From CAZLYF01 sp964586835 (GTDB lineage Bacteria; Bacillota; Clostridia; Christensenellales; Aristaeellaceae): 39,246 nt of DNA. The DNA lies in the NCBI GenBank assembly GCA_964586835.1, contig CAZPIC010000023.1, positions 1 to 39,246 of the forward strand. Direction: 5' to 3'. Shown one piece after another: positions 31,044 to 39,246 of this stretch (positions are counted from its first letter, which is position 1; each line of letters begins with the position of its first letter). The notes under the pieces were generated by a model, which made no database searches, was not told where the DNA came from, and saw only the letters and a list, made by a program, of their open reading frames with translations. A program made the translations under genes and the position numbers.

Positions 31044-32498
31044 TCAGACAGCGGGGAAGCGGCCAATGGCTGCCTGAAGGCGTCGCAGCGTTTCATCCCT
31101 TCCAAGCAGCGCTGCAAGCTCTATGGCGCCGCCGGGCGTGCTGGCACGGCCGCTCAGCGCGACGCGCAGAGGCCACAGAACCGTGGAATTCTTAAGCCCC
31201 GAACCGGCAATAGCAGAAAACAGCGCGTCATGCAGCGACTGTTCCGTCCAGTCCACAAGGCCGCCCAGCACTTCGAGCGACAGGCGAAGTGCTTCCGGAG
31301 TGCTTTTTAAGCTGCTTTTTTGTTTCTTGTGCTCGTACAGACCAGGGTCCGCGTCCACTGGCTGCTTCAGAAAGGAGAGCATGTCCGGCAGGCGGTTGAA
31401 TACCTCCGTGCGGCTTTGCGTAAGCTCCGCGAGCCTTCTGTAGTCGATGCCCGTGCCTTTGAGTGCCAGGTCAAACCAGGGGGATGCGGCGTTTAAGTAC
31501 TCCTCAAAAGGCATCGCCCGGATGTATTCTGTGTTGAACCAGGTTAGTTTTTCCATGTTGAAGATGGCGGGTGACTTATTGAGACCGGATGGATCGAAGA
31601 CCTTCGTCAGTTCTTCCAGCGTGAAGAATTCTCTGTCTGTGCCGGGGCTCCATCCCAGAAGAGCGATGAAGTTGATGATCGCCTCCTTTAGATAGCCCAT
31701 GGCCAGAAGATCCTCAAAGGAGGGGTCCCCCGACCGCTTGGACAGCTTGCGCGTGGCATCCTTCATGACGACGGGAAGATGGAGGTAAACGGGAGGATCC
31801 CAGCCAAAGGACTGATACAGGAGGTTGTACTTGGGGGCACTCGACAGGTATTCCGTCCCGCGGGTGACATGGGAGATGGCCATCAGGTGGTCGTCGACCA
31901 CATTGGCAAAGTTATAGGTGGGAAGCCCGTCCGCTTTGATGAGCACACTGTCGTCCAGCGTGCTGCAGTCAACCTCTATATGGCCAAAGAGGAGGTCGTC
32001 AAACCCTGCCGTTCCTTCTGTGGGGATATTCTGGCGGATCACATGAGGCTCCCCTGCGTCCATGCGGCGCCGTGCCTCGGACAAGGGCAGATTCAGGCAA
32101 TGTTTGTCATACTTGAAGGTTTCGCCTCTCTGTGCGGCGGCCTTTCTCCTGTCCTCCAGGGCTTCCTTTGAGCAGAAGCAGGGATAGGCTGCGCCCTCCT
32201 CCACCAGGCGCAGGGCATGGGGCAGGTAGATATGCCTGCGCTCCGTCTGGACATAAGGTCCATAGTCGCCGCCGACGTCGGGACCCTCGTCATAGTGAAG
32301 TCCCGCCGCTCTGAGGGATTTGAAGATCAGCTCAACAGCACCCGGAACCTCCCTTTCCTGGTCCGTGTCCTCGATGCGCAGGATGAACGCGCCGTTGTAT
32401 TTGCGCGCGAGAAGGTAGGTGTACAGAGCCGTCCGCAAACCACCCAAGTGGAGATACCCCGTTGGGCTGGGCGCGAAGCGCGTACGTACTGGGGGCAT
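31044..32498 (-). CDS. gltX: Glutamyl-tRNA synthetase
   Basis: GltX attaches glutamate to tRNA-Glu. The 484-residue protein has the class I HIGH-type motif as HLGG (17-20, in PSPTGYLHLGGLRTALY) and KLSKR (251-255) as its KMSKS-type loop. EDTDQER (43-49) is in the catalytic core, and a helical anticodon-binding half follows. The ATG at 32498 has GAGAGGAGAGG just upstream; the frame extends farther but into unrelated residues overlapping glnS. It lies 22 bp after glnS, in one transcription unit. Because a separate GlnRS is encoded next to it, this enzyme need not mischarge tRNA-Gln. Confidence 0.96.
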   Translation of the reverse strand: MPPVRTRFAPSPTGYLHLGGLRTALYTYLLARKYNGAFILRIEDTDQEREVPGAVELIFKSLRAAGLHYDEGPDVGGDYGPYVQTERRHIYLPHALRLVEEGAAYPCFCSKEALEDRRKAAAQRGETFKYDKHCLNLPLSEARRRMDAGEPHVIRQNIPTEGTAGFDDLLFGHIEVDCSTLDDSVLIKADGLPTYNFANVVDDHLMAISHVTRGTEYLSSAPKYNLLYQSFGWDPPVYLHLPVVMKDATRKLSKRSGDPSFEDLLAMGYLKEAIINFIALLGWSPGTDREFFTLEELTKVFDPSGLNKSPAIFNMEKLTWFNTEYIRAMPFEEYLNAASPWFDLALKGTGIDYRRLAELTQSRTEVFNRLPDMLSFLKQPVDADPGLYEHKKQKSSLKSTPEALRLSLEVLGGLVDWTEQSLHDALFSAIAGSGLKNSTVLWPLRVALSGRASTPGGAIELAALLGRDETLRRLQAAIGRFPAV

Positions 32499-32520
32499 GA
32501 GCCTCTCCTCTCTTTGTGCG

Positions 32521-34224
32521 TTACCGGGGACGGTAGCTGTCTCGCAGGCTTGCCACAAGGTTGAACACCGGGCGTGCAGCCTGGGAATCGATGTCTTTGC
32601 AGAAGTATCCAAGGCGCAGGAACTGATACGTGCTCCCGGTCGGAGCGCTGTCAAGCAGCGCTTCTCCAAAGCCCTGTGCCACGGTTAAACTCGAGGGATT
32701 GAGCCTTGCGGTGAAGTCCTTTCTGTCCGCGTCCGGAGAGAGCTCCTCCTCGCCTAAGAGGAGGGGCTCGTAAAGCCTGGCTGTGAGGGGGGTGCAGTGC
32801 CTGGCTGAAACCCACTGCAGCGTCCCCTTAACCCTGCGCTGGGCGCCTTCGCCTCCTGAACGGCTGCTGTGATCCACAGAGCAGACGAGGTGGTCTATGC
32901 TGCCGTCAGCCCTTTTTTCGACGCGTTCGCAGCGGATGATATAGGCGCCCTTAAGCCGGACCTCTCCCCCCGGCTTCAGCCTGAAAAAGCTTTTAGGAGG
33001 GGATTCCATAAAGTCTGCTGAAGCGATCCACAGCTCCCGGGTAAACGGGGCTTCCCGCGTTCCCATTTCAGGGAAGTCGGGATGGTTTTCAAGCAGGACA
33101 CGCTCCTCCCTGTCCTCCTCCCAATTGCAAAGCACGACTTTCAGCGGGTTTAGGACAGCCATTACCCGGGCCGTCCTGGAGCCCAGATCGTTGCGCACAC
33201 AGTATTCAAGCAGTGCAAAATCCACTACGCTGTCCGCCTTTGAAAGGCCCACGCGCCCGATGAAGTCGCGGATGGAAGCCGGCGTGTAGCCGCGGCGGCG
33301 CATGGCACACAGCGTAGGCATGCGAGGATCATCCCATCCGGAAACGACCCCCTCCTCGACCAGACGGCGCAGATGGCGCTTGCTCATGACGGTTTGCGTC
33401 AGGTTAAGGCGGGCAAACTCTATCTGTCTGGGGCCATGGGTGGTATGGCCGGAAGCATCCGTGTGCTGTTTCCTGAAGCCGGCCTGTTCGACCACCCAGT
33501 CGTACAGGGGCCTGTGGTCCTCGTACTCCAGGGAACACAGGGAGTGGGTGATGTGCTCCAGCGCATCCCCCAGCGGATGGGCGTAGTCATACATCGGATA
33601 GATGCACCACTGTTTGCCCGTCCTGTGATGCTCCTGATACAGGATACGGTACATGACGGGATCACGCATGTTGATGTTGGGGGAGGCCATGTCGATCTTC
33701 GCCCGGAGCACATAGCGCCCTTCAGGAAACTCGCCCGCGCGCATACGCCGGAACAGATCCAGGCTTTCAGCCTTGGGACGGTTACGCCAGGGGCTGTCCC
33801 GACCCGGCTCGGTCAGGGTTCCGCGGTATTCCCGAATCTCTTCCTGGCTCAGCTCGTCCACATAGGCCAGGCCTCGTGTGATGAAATCCTCTGCGATGCG
33901 GTAACATTCTTCATAATACTGGCTGGCGAAAGCGGGTTCCCCGTCCCAGCTGAAGCCCAGCCAGCGGATGTCTTCCATGATCCCGTCAACATATTCAGTT
34001 TCTTCTCGGGCAGGGTTGGTATCGTCAAAGCGCAGGTTGCAACGGCCCCCAAAGCGCTCCGCAGTCTCAAAATCCACCACCAGCGCCTTGCAGTGACCGA
34101 TATGCAAATAGCCGTTGGGCTCCGGGGGGAAGCGGGTGCGCACAAAGCTGCAAACGCCGTTTTTCAGATCTTCTTCCACTGCATCCCAGATGAAATGGCT
34201 GCGCCGGGATTCTTCCGTGCTCAT
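32521..34224 (-). CDS. glnS: Glutaminyl-tRNA synthetase
   Basis: GlnS directly charges tRNA-Gln. At 567 residues it matches bacterial GlnRS. PPEPNGYLHIGHCKA (33-47) contains the HIGH motif, DDTNPAREETEYVD is GlnRS-specific, and MSKR (280-283) is the KMSKS-type loop. Two beta-barrel anticodon domains follow (from about residue 345), ending VASLRDSYRPR. The start at 34224 has GGAGG seven bases upstream and lies behind a good promoter. GlnRS is absent from most Bacillota, which use Glu-tRNA-Gln amidotransferase. Where present it is thought to descend from eukaryotic GlnRS by transfer. Confidence 0.96.
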   Translation of the reverse strand: MSTEESRRSHFIWDAVEEDLKNGVCSFVRTRFPPEPNGYLHIGHCKALVVDFETAERFGGRCNLRFDDTNPAREETEYVDGIMEDIRWLGFSWDGEPAFASQYYEECYRIAEDFITRGLAYVDELSQEEIREYRGTLTEPGRDSPWRNRPKAESLDLFRRMRAGEFPEGRYVLRAKIDMASPNINMRDPVMYRILYQEHHRTGKQWCIYPMYDYAHPLGDALEHITHSLCSLEYEDHRPLYDWVVEQAGFRKQHTDASGHTTHGPRQIEFARLNLTQTVMSKRHLRRLVEEGVVSGWDDPRMPTLCAMRRRGYTPASIRDFIGRVGLSKADSVVDFALLEYCVRNDLGSRTARVMAVLNPLKVVLCNWEEDREERVLLENHPDFPEMGTREAPFTRELWIASADFMESPPKSFFRLKPGGEVRLKGAYIIRCERVEKRADGSIDHLVCSVDHSSRSGGEGAQRRVKGTLQWVSARHCTPLTARLYEPLLLGEEELSPDADRKDFTARLNPSSLTVAQGFGEALLDSAPTGSTYQFLRLGYFCKDIDSQAARPVFNLVASLRDSYRPR

Positions 34225-34252
34225 GTTCGTCCTCCGCCCCTAAACTGTAGAC

Positions 34253-34281
34253 ATTATACATAAACAGGGTTGGGCTCACAA
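34253..34281 (-). promoter_or_regulatory. Promoter of glnS-gltX
   Basis: On the minus strand TTGTGA (34276-34281), a 17-base spacer and a perfect TATAAT (34253-34258) form a strong sigma-A promoter. The transcript would start about 20 bases before the glnS ATG, leaving no room for a T-box leader. Confidence 0.8.
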
Positions 34282-34393
34282 GGAGAGAAATCAAAGATCC
34301 GGGAGGGGCAGCGAAAGGACTCTTTCTCTGTTTTTCTGAAGCATCAGACGGGATCTTTCTTCAAAACTGGGTGAAGCACCGGAAGCCGCGGGT

Positions 34394-34423
34394 TTGCTGT
34401 AGGAGTGGGGGGCGTGGTATACT
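34394..34423 (+). promoter_or_regulatory. Promoter of dxs-tlyA
   Basis: TTGCTG (34394-34399), an 18-base spacer and TATACT (34418-34423) form a plausible sigma-A promoter 28 bases before the dxs ATG. Confidence 0.6.
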
Positions 34424-34451
34424 TCATCAAGCGATTTTTAAGGAGAGCCTT

Positions 34452-36317
34452 ATGGACCTGGCCTGCATCCGATCGCCGCAAGACCTCAAACGCTGTACGC
34501 CGCAAGACGTTCACGCCCTCATCCCGCAGCTGAGGGAGAGGATCATCGCAGCGGTGTCGGAAAACGGGGGACACCTGGCCAGCAACCTGGGCGCTATCGA
34601 GCTGACCCTCGCGCTGCACAGGGTGTTTGACAGTCCGCAGGACAAGATCATCTTCGACGTGGGGCACCAGTGCTATGCCCACAAGATCCTGACGGGGCGC
34701 GCGGAAAGGATGGCCTCGCTGCGTCGATTTGGAGGCTTGAGCGGCTTTCCCCGGTTGGATGAGAGCGCTTATGACGCCTTTGGCACGGGACACGCCTCCA
34801 CGGCGATCTCCGCTGCCCTGGGCATGGCCCGTGCCAGGGACTTAAGGGGCGGAAGCGAGCATGTCATCGCCCTGGTGGGGGACGGCGCTCTGACCGGCGG
34901 CATGTGTTTTGAGGCGCTCAACGATGCGGGGAGCCGTGGGACGAGGCTCATCGTCATTCTCAATGATAACGGCATGAGCATCTCAAAAAACGTGGGCGCT
35001 GTGTCCAACTATCTGACCTATCTGCGCGCGAGCAAAGGATGGCTGCATGCCAAGAAGGCCATTTCTGATTTTCTTCTCAGGCTTCCGGTGGGCGCTCGCC
35101 CTCTGCACGCGCTCGTACAGAGGGTAAAAAACCATATCCGCAACGTGTTTGTCAGGGATACGCTGTTCCAGTCCCTTGGCTTTACCTACCTGGGCCCCGT
35201 TGATGGCCATGACGAGCCTGGGCTGGAGCTGTTTTTGCGCCGAGCCAGAAATTTCAACGAGCCGGTCCTGCTGCATGTGGTCACGCGCAAGGGCAACGGC
35301 TATGCCCTTTCCGAGGACCAGCCTGACCGGACGCACGGGATGGCGCCCTTTAACCCCCATGACGGCTCTCCGCGGGTGAGCAGTGTCGCCCAGCCCTTCG
35401 GACCGGCTGCGGCAGCCGTGCTCTGCCAGTTGGCAGACCGGGACAGCCGGGTCGTGGCCATCACCGCCGCGATGAAAGAGGGGACAGGCCTTCGGGAGTT
35501 CTCGCGCAGACATCCGGACAGGTTCTTTGACGTGGGCATCGCTGAAGAACACGCTGTCACCATGGCTGCAGGGATGGCCGCGGCAGGACTCAAGCCCTAT
35601 GTGGCCATCTATGACACCTTTCTCCAGCGCGGCTATGACCAGGTGCTGGTTGATGTCTGTTGCCAGAACCTGCCTGTTACCTTCCTGATCGACCGCTGCC
35701 AGCTGGGGGAGGACGGGCCGACGCATCACGGAGTCTTTGGCATCTCGGCTCTCAGGCACATGCCTAATCTCTTGCTCTTTTCTCCACGCAGCGTGAATGA
35801 ACTCAAGGCCATGCTCCGCTTTGCAAGCGGTCACGCAGGGCCTGTAGCCATCCGCTATCCAAGGGCGGAGTCTCTTTCCCAGGCGAAGTACCCCTTCAGG
35901 GGATTCAGGGAGGGGCAATGGGAGCGTCTCGTACCTGGCGGGGATCTTGTGCTCCTGGCCACGGGTGGGATGGTGGCCGAGGCCCTCACGGCGGCCCGGT
36001 CCCTCCTTGGGCAGGGGATCCGTGCCTCTGTGGTGAATGCCTCTTCCATCAAACCGCTGGACGGGGGCTTTCTCCTGTCTCTTTCGGCAGGGGGGATCCC
36101 TTTTTACACGCTGGAGGAGCACGTGCTCGCGGGGGGCTTTGGTTCCGCTGTAGCCGAGCATTGTGCCCAGGCCGGCCTTGCCGCACCGCTGCATCTTTTC
36201 GCGCTCCCTGACGCCTTTGCGGTCCATGGATCCAGGGAGACACTCCTGAAGCACTACGGGCTTGACGGGGAAAGCATCGCGCACAGAATCCTGGCTTTGA
36301 GAGAAATGACGGCTTGA
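34452..36317 (+). CDS. dxs: 1-deoxy-D-xylulose-5-phosphate synthase
   Basis: Dxs condenses pyruvate and glyceraldehyde 3-phosphate with thiamine diphosphate, the entry step of the MEP isoprenoid pathway. The 621-residue protein has DVGHQCYAHKILTGR (69-83), the thiamine motif GDGALTGG (143-150) running to NDN (171-173), and RKGNGYA. The second-half blocks are FFDVGIAEEHAVTMAAGMA, YDTFLQRGYDQ and DRCQLGEDGPTHHGVFG. GTGHASTAIS replaces the more common GTGHSSTSIS. The ATG at 34452 follows AAGGAGAG. Its end overlaps tlyA by four bases (TTGA), a pairing seen often in Bacillota. Confidence 0.97.
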   Translation: MDLACIRSPQDLKRCTPQDVHALIPQLRERIIAAVSENGGHLASNLGAIELTLALHRVFDSPQDKIIFDVGHQCYAHKILTGRAERMASLRRFGGLSGFPRLDESAYDAFGTGHASTAISAALGMARARDLRGGSEHVIALVGDGALTGGMCFEALNDAGSRGTRLIVILNDNGMSISKNVGAVSNYLTYLRASKGWLHAKKAISDFLLRLPVGARPLHALVQRVKNHIRNVFVRDTLFQSLGFTYLGPVDGHDEPGLELFLRRARNFNEPVLLHVVTRKGNGYALSEDQPDRTHGMAPFNPHDGSPRVSSVAQPFGPAAAAVLCQLADRDSRVVAITAAMKEGTGLREFSRRHPDRFFDVGIAEEHAVTMAAGMAAAGLKPYVAIYDTFLQRGYDQVLVDVCCQNLPVTFLIDRCQLGEDGPTHHGVFGISALRHMPNLLLFSPRSVNELKAMLRFASGHAGPVAIRYPRAESLSQAKYPFRGFREGQWERLVPGGDLVLLATGGMVAEALTAARSLLGQGIRASVVNASSIKPLDGGFLLSLSAGGIPFYTLEEHVLAGGFGSAVAEHCAQAGLAAPLHLFALPDAFAVHGSRETLLKHYGLDGESIAHRILALREMTA

Positions 36318-37108
36318 AGGCTCGCGCGGACACAGCCCTTGCCGCGCGTGGCTTCGCTCCCAGCCGGGAAAAAGCCCGCGCCCTCATCCTAGCGGGAAGG
36401 GTGTACGCAGGGGAAAGGAAGGTCCTGAAACCCTCGGAGATCATCGGTCCCGGGGAAGCGCTCAGCGTCCGTGGCGAAGAGGAACCCTATGCCAGCCGGG
36501 GGGCGCACAAGCTTGAAAAGGCGCTCGAGACCTTCGGCGCAGACCTCGTCGGCCTTGTGGCGCTGGACATCGGCGCGGCCGCAGGCGGGTTCACGGATAT
36601 GCTGCTTCGGCATGGCGCACGGCTGGTCTATGCTGTGGATGTGGGTTATGGCCAGCTTGACTGGAAACTGCGCACAGATCCCCGTGTGCGGGTGATGGAG
36701 AGGACCAATGCCAGGTTCCTCACCGCTGACATGTTCCCGGAGAACCCGTCTCTGACCGTAGTGGATGTATCCTTCATCTCCCTGAAACTGGTCCTACCGG
36801 CCGCAATCAGGGCTATGGGAGGGAAGGGCCGCGTCATCGCCCTGGTCAAGCCCCAGTTTGAGGCAGGCCGGGCGGACGTGGGAAAGCAGGGGGTGGTCCG
36901 TGACCCGGAGGTTCACCTCAGGGTGCTCATGGAAGTCCGGGACTTTTGCACCGGCATCGGCTGGAGAATGGGGCAGCTGACCTGGTCGCCTCTGCGTGGA
37001 CCCAAGGGCAATATTGAGTTTCTGGCCGACATCCTCCCGCAGGATGGAAGGGCGATTGACGATGGGCAAATCAGGGAAACGGTGTCGTTGGCGCACGCGG
37101 GCCTCTGA
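36314..37108 (+). CDS. tlyA: TlyA-family rRNA 2'-O-methyltransferase
   Basis: TlyA proteins methylate ribose hydroxyls of 16S and/or 23S rRNA (the older name is hemolysin A). The 264-residue protein has an N-terminal S4 RNA-binding domain (about 1-60, ARGFAPSREKARALILAGRVYAG). An FtsJ-type methyltransferase domain follows. Its SAM motif reads VALDIGAAAGGFTD, with AA where ST is usual. The catalytic K-D-K-E set is placed in GAHKLEKAL, VVDVSFISL, ALVKPQFEAG and NIEFL. The start is TTG at 36314, inside the dxs stop (TTGA), so it is coupled to dxs. It is followed 35 bp later by fucI. Confidence 0.95.
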   Translation: MKARADTALAARGFAPSREKARALILAGRVYAGERKVLKPSEIIGPGEALSVRGEEEPYASRGAHKLEKALETFGADLVGLVALDIGAAAGGFTDMLLRHGARLVYAVDVGYGQLDWKLRTDPRVRVMERTNARFLTADMFPENPSLTVVDVSFISLKLVLPAAIRAMGGKGRVIALVKPQFEAGRADVGKQGVVRDPEVHLRVLMEVRDFCTGIGWRMGQLTWSPLRGPKGNIEFLADILPQDGRAIDDGQIRETVSLAHAGL

Positions 37109-37143
37109 TGCATCCAAACGTATGGAAAAAAGGAGTGATTCAG

Positions 37144-38925
37144 ATGCTGTATCCGAAGATCGGGATCCGACCCACCATTGACGGGCGCTGGGGTGGCGTG
37201 AGGGAGGGCCTGGAAGAACAGACCATGGGCATGGCCAGGGCGGCGAAGGCGCTCATAGAGACGCTGCGTTATCCCGACGGTACCCAGGTCAGCTGTGTCA
37301 TCAGCGATACTACGATCGGCGGCGGCGCAGAAGCAGCAGCCTGCCGGGATCAGTTTACGCTGGAAAACGTCGTGGCGACCCTGACGGTCACCCCCTGCTG
37401 GTGCTACGGCACGGAAACCTTTGATATGGACCCCCTGACCGTCAAGGCGGTCTGGGGCTTCAACGGCACGGAGCGGCCGGGAGCCGTATACCTTGCGGCT
37501 GTGCTTGCGGCGCATGCCCAAAAGGGCTTGCCGGCCTTTGGGATCTATGGTCGCGACGTTCAGGACGCGGCCGACACGCAGATCCCTGAGGACGTAAAGG
37601 AAAAGATCCTCCGCTTCGCTCGGGGAGCGGTGGCTGTGGGCTGGATGCGCAACAAGGCTTATGTCAACATCGGGGCTGTTTCCATGGGCATCATGGGCAG
37701 TTACTGTGACACAAACATGTTTCAAAAAACACTGGGCATCCGCAGCGAATGGGTGGACATGACGGAGATCCTCCGACGCATCACCCTGGGCATCTTCGAT
37801 GAGGAGGAAACTGAAAAGGCCCTCCGCTGGACTGCGCTGCACTGCCGCGAAGGCGTTGATGTCAACGCGGGACAGGACCAGCCCGACATCATCCGTCGAT
37901 CCAAAGTCGTTCCCCCGGACAAAGACTGGGAGTTCATGGTCAAATTCTATCAGATTGTTCGGGACATCCTGTATGGCAACCCGAAACTCTCTCAGATGGG
38001 CTGGCATGAGGAAGCTCTCGGCAAGAATGCGGTGGCTGGCGGCTTCCAGGGGCAGCGGGCCTGGACAGACTGGCTCCCCAACGGCGACTTCACCGAGGCA
38101 ATCCTGGCCTCGACCTTTGATTGGAATGGCGCAAGGCAGCCGACCCCCTTCGCGACGGAGAACGACACGCTCAACGCGGTGGCGATGATGTTTGGCACCT
38201 TCGTCACCAATACGGCGCCCTGTTTTCATGACGTGCGCACCTATTGGAGCCCTGAGGCGGTAGAGCGTGTAACCGGCACAAAGCCAGCTGGAAGGGCGAA
38301 GGAGGGCTTTATCCATCTGCTCAATTCGGGGGCGACCGCGCTGGATGCCACGGGCGCTTCTAAAAACAGCCGGGGAGAGGGCTGCATGAAGCCCTTCTGG
38401 GAGATGAGTGGCAGCGATATGGATGCCTGCCTTGCCGCGACAGACTGGTGCCGGGCCAACTATGGTTACTTCCGGGGAGGCGGTTTCTCCAGCCACTTCA
38501 GGACGCGGGCGGAGATGCCCGTGACCCTGATCCGGGCAAACGTCATCGACGGCATTGGCCTGGTGATGCAGGTGGCGGAAGGCCATACGGTGGTGCTGCC
38601 CGATAAGGTCCATGAGGCCCTGGACGACCGTACCGACCGCACATGGCCCACCATGTGGTTTGCCCCGAAACTCACGGGCAGGGGTGGGTTTGTGGATGTT
38701 TATTCTGTCATGAAAAACTGGGGGTCCAACCATGGCGTCACCGTATACGGCCATGTGGGCGCGGACCTTCTGACGCTGTGCAGCATGCTGCGCATCCCGG
38801 TGTCTTTGCACAATGTGGCCGAGGCGGACATATTCAGGCCCCACGCCTGGAGCGCCTTTGGCACGGACAATCTGGAGGCAGCCGATTTTGCTGCTTGCAG
38901 AAACTACGGACCTCTCTACGGCTGA
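37144..38925 (+). CDS. fucI: L-fucose isomerase
   Basis: FucI interconverts L-fucose and L-fuculose, and D-arabinose and D-ribulose, as a manganese-dependent hexamer. The 593-residue protein lines up along its length with E. coli FucI (591). It shares PKIGIRPTIDGR at the N-terminus, TVTPCWCYGTETFDMDP, WGFNGTERPGAVYLAA and FQGQRAWTD. The metal ligands E339, D363 and H530 match E337, D361 and H528 of E. coli. AAGGAG lies eight bases before the ATG at 37144. No fuculokinase, aldolase or fucose transporter gene is next to it, so it may be expressed by read-through from dxs-tlyA or from an unseen promoter. Confidence 0.96.
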   Translation: MLYPKIGIRPTIDGRWGGVREGLEEQTMGMARAAKALIETLRYPDGTQVSCVISDTTIGGGAEAAACRDQFTLENVVATLTVTPCWCYGTETFDMDPLTVKAVWGFNGTERPGAVYLAAVLAAHAQKGLPAFGIYGRDVQDAADTQIPEDVKEKILRFARGAVAVGWMRNKAYVNIGAVSMGIMGSYCDTNMFQKTLGIRSEWVDMTEILRRITLGIFDEEETEKALRWTALHCREGVDVNAGQDQPDIIRRSKVVPPDKDWEFMVKFYQIVRDILYGNPKLSQMGWHEEALGKNAVAGGFQGQRAWTDWLPNGDFTEAILASTFDWNGARQPTPFATENDTLNAVAMMFGTFVTNTAPCFHDVRTYWSPEAVERVTGTKPAGRAKEGFIHLLNSGATALDATGASKNSRGEGCMKPFWEMSGSDMDACLAATDWCRANYGYFRGGGFSSHFRTRAEMPVTLIRANVIDGIGLVMQVAEGHTVVLPDKVHEALDDRTDRTWPTMWFAPKLTGRGGFVDVYSVMKNWGSNHGVTVYGHVGADLLTLCSMLRIPVSLHNVAEADIFRPHAWSAFGTDNLEAADFAACRNYGPLYG

Positions 38926-39246
38926 GTGCAGAGGCTGAGCGCAAAGACACAGGGTGACGATCCGGTGTTCTTGGGCTCTTCATCTATCTCCGTGAAAAAG
39001 TCCGGCCAACGATTGACATGGAACCTTTGCCACCGTGAATACGCCGGCCTGAGAGCCACTCCATGCGCAAAATGGGCTGGCTTGCCACCAAAGGGCTATC
39101 ACGGTGGCCTTTCCATGTCAATCGTTGGCAATGTACCGCTTACTGCTTCACGGAGGTAAATGAAGGGCCTGTTCTTGCGCGGAGAGGCTATATAGGGCCT
39201 GCTGAAAACCTCAAAACCCGTTGAAAACACTGGAAAAACTGGCCTT
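38926..39246. other. Gene-free right edge of the window
   Basis: After fucI no gene is recognised. The stretch holds the large inverted repeat at 39005-39129 and an A-rich tail (about 39200-39240) with recurring TGAAAAC. An 11-codon frame from ATG at 39160, behind GGAGG, ends at a TAG near 39195; it is probably not a gene. The tail may be the start of a neighbouring element outside the window. Confidence 0.5.
39005..39129. repeat. Large inverted repeat (19 + 10 bp arms)
   Basis: GCCAACGATTGACATGGAA (39005-39023) is exactly complementary to 39111-39129, and GCCACCGTGA (39029-39038) to 39099-39108. A 5-by-2-base internal loop separates the two blocks. Inside, GCCGGCC and GGCTGGC can pair with one G-U. 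The 125-base unit starts 80 bases after fucI. It could be a small non-autonomous mobile element (MITE-like), a repetitive palindrome or a structured 3' end. A second genomic copy would be needed to decide. Confidence 0.75.

Noticed and set aside
34983..36284. A 433-codon open frame on the minus strand opposite dxs
   Set aside because: Dxs is complete and conserved across this region. The antisense frame has no family resemblance.
36913..38844. A 643-codon open frame on the minus strand opposite fucI
   Set aside because: It overlaps a full-length FucI with all active-site residues. Its composition (rich in His, Arg, Gly) is that of an antisense frame in GC-rich DNA, and it has no recognisable family.
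39160..39195. An 11-codon open frame after GGAGG
   Set aside because: The spacing is only about three bases and the product is too short to judge.
1..39246. CRISPR arrays, tRNA or rRNA genes, phage genes and intact insertion sequences
   Set aside because: I saw no regularly spaced repeats, tRNA-like cloverleaf ends, rRNA motifs or transposase/integrase catalytic signatures.

Overview
The window looks like a chromosomal segment of a GC-rich member of the Bacillota, probably class Clostridia. The evidence is a perfect CIRCE operator in front of groES-groEL, strong AGGAGG-type ribosome binding sites, sigma-A promoters with 17-18 bp spacers, an argC-J-B-D-F operon with the recycling ArgJ, an HPr-like protein without the catalytic histidine, and a LacI-controlled sugar-type ABC cluster. 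No rRNA, tRNA, CRISPR array, phage gene or intact insertion sequence was seen. The species cannot be named from the sequence alone.

Layout. 1-75 is the tail of an unidentified gene. 722-6758 (minus) is the arginine operon argC-argJ-argB-argD-argF from its own promoter, with an aldo/keto reductase downstream. 7390-11633 (plus) holds a Gfo/Idh/MocA oxidoreductase and a three-part proton-pumping transhydrogenase (pntAA-pntAB-pntB). 11683-12729 (minus) is a LacI-family regulator, divergent from 12960-23709 (plus). That plus-strand block holds two complete CUT2-type ABC importers, with a degenerate M24 (creatinase/Xaa-Pro peptidase fold) protein and an ASRT-family protein between them. 24072-25793 (plus) carries degV and recO. 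25800-28579 (minus) carries an unknown membrane-anchored protein and groES-groEL. mutY is on plus at 28720-29793. 29806-34281 (minus) carries glnS-gltX, the HPr-like gene and an M19 dipeptidase. 34394-38925 (plus) carries dxs, tlyA and fucI, followed by a 125-bp inverted repeat.

Most of the window is housekeeping. The part most likely to be undescribed is the 10.8-kb accessory block 12960-23709. It is ordered binding protein - ATPase - permease - permease - M24 hydrolase - ASRT - ATPase - permease - permease - binding protein. Two paralogous importers bracket an enzyme-fold protein that has lost metal ligands and a small protein of the family first known as the transducer of Anabaena sensory rhodopsin, with no rhodopsin here. 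My inference is a dual-importer module for a sugar-like or C-N-bonded small molecule, in which M24 processes and ASRT senses or binds the ligand. The LacI regulator probably controls it through TTTAAACGATTAAA at 12879-12892.
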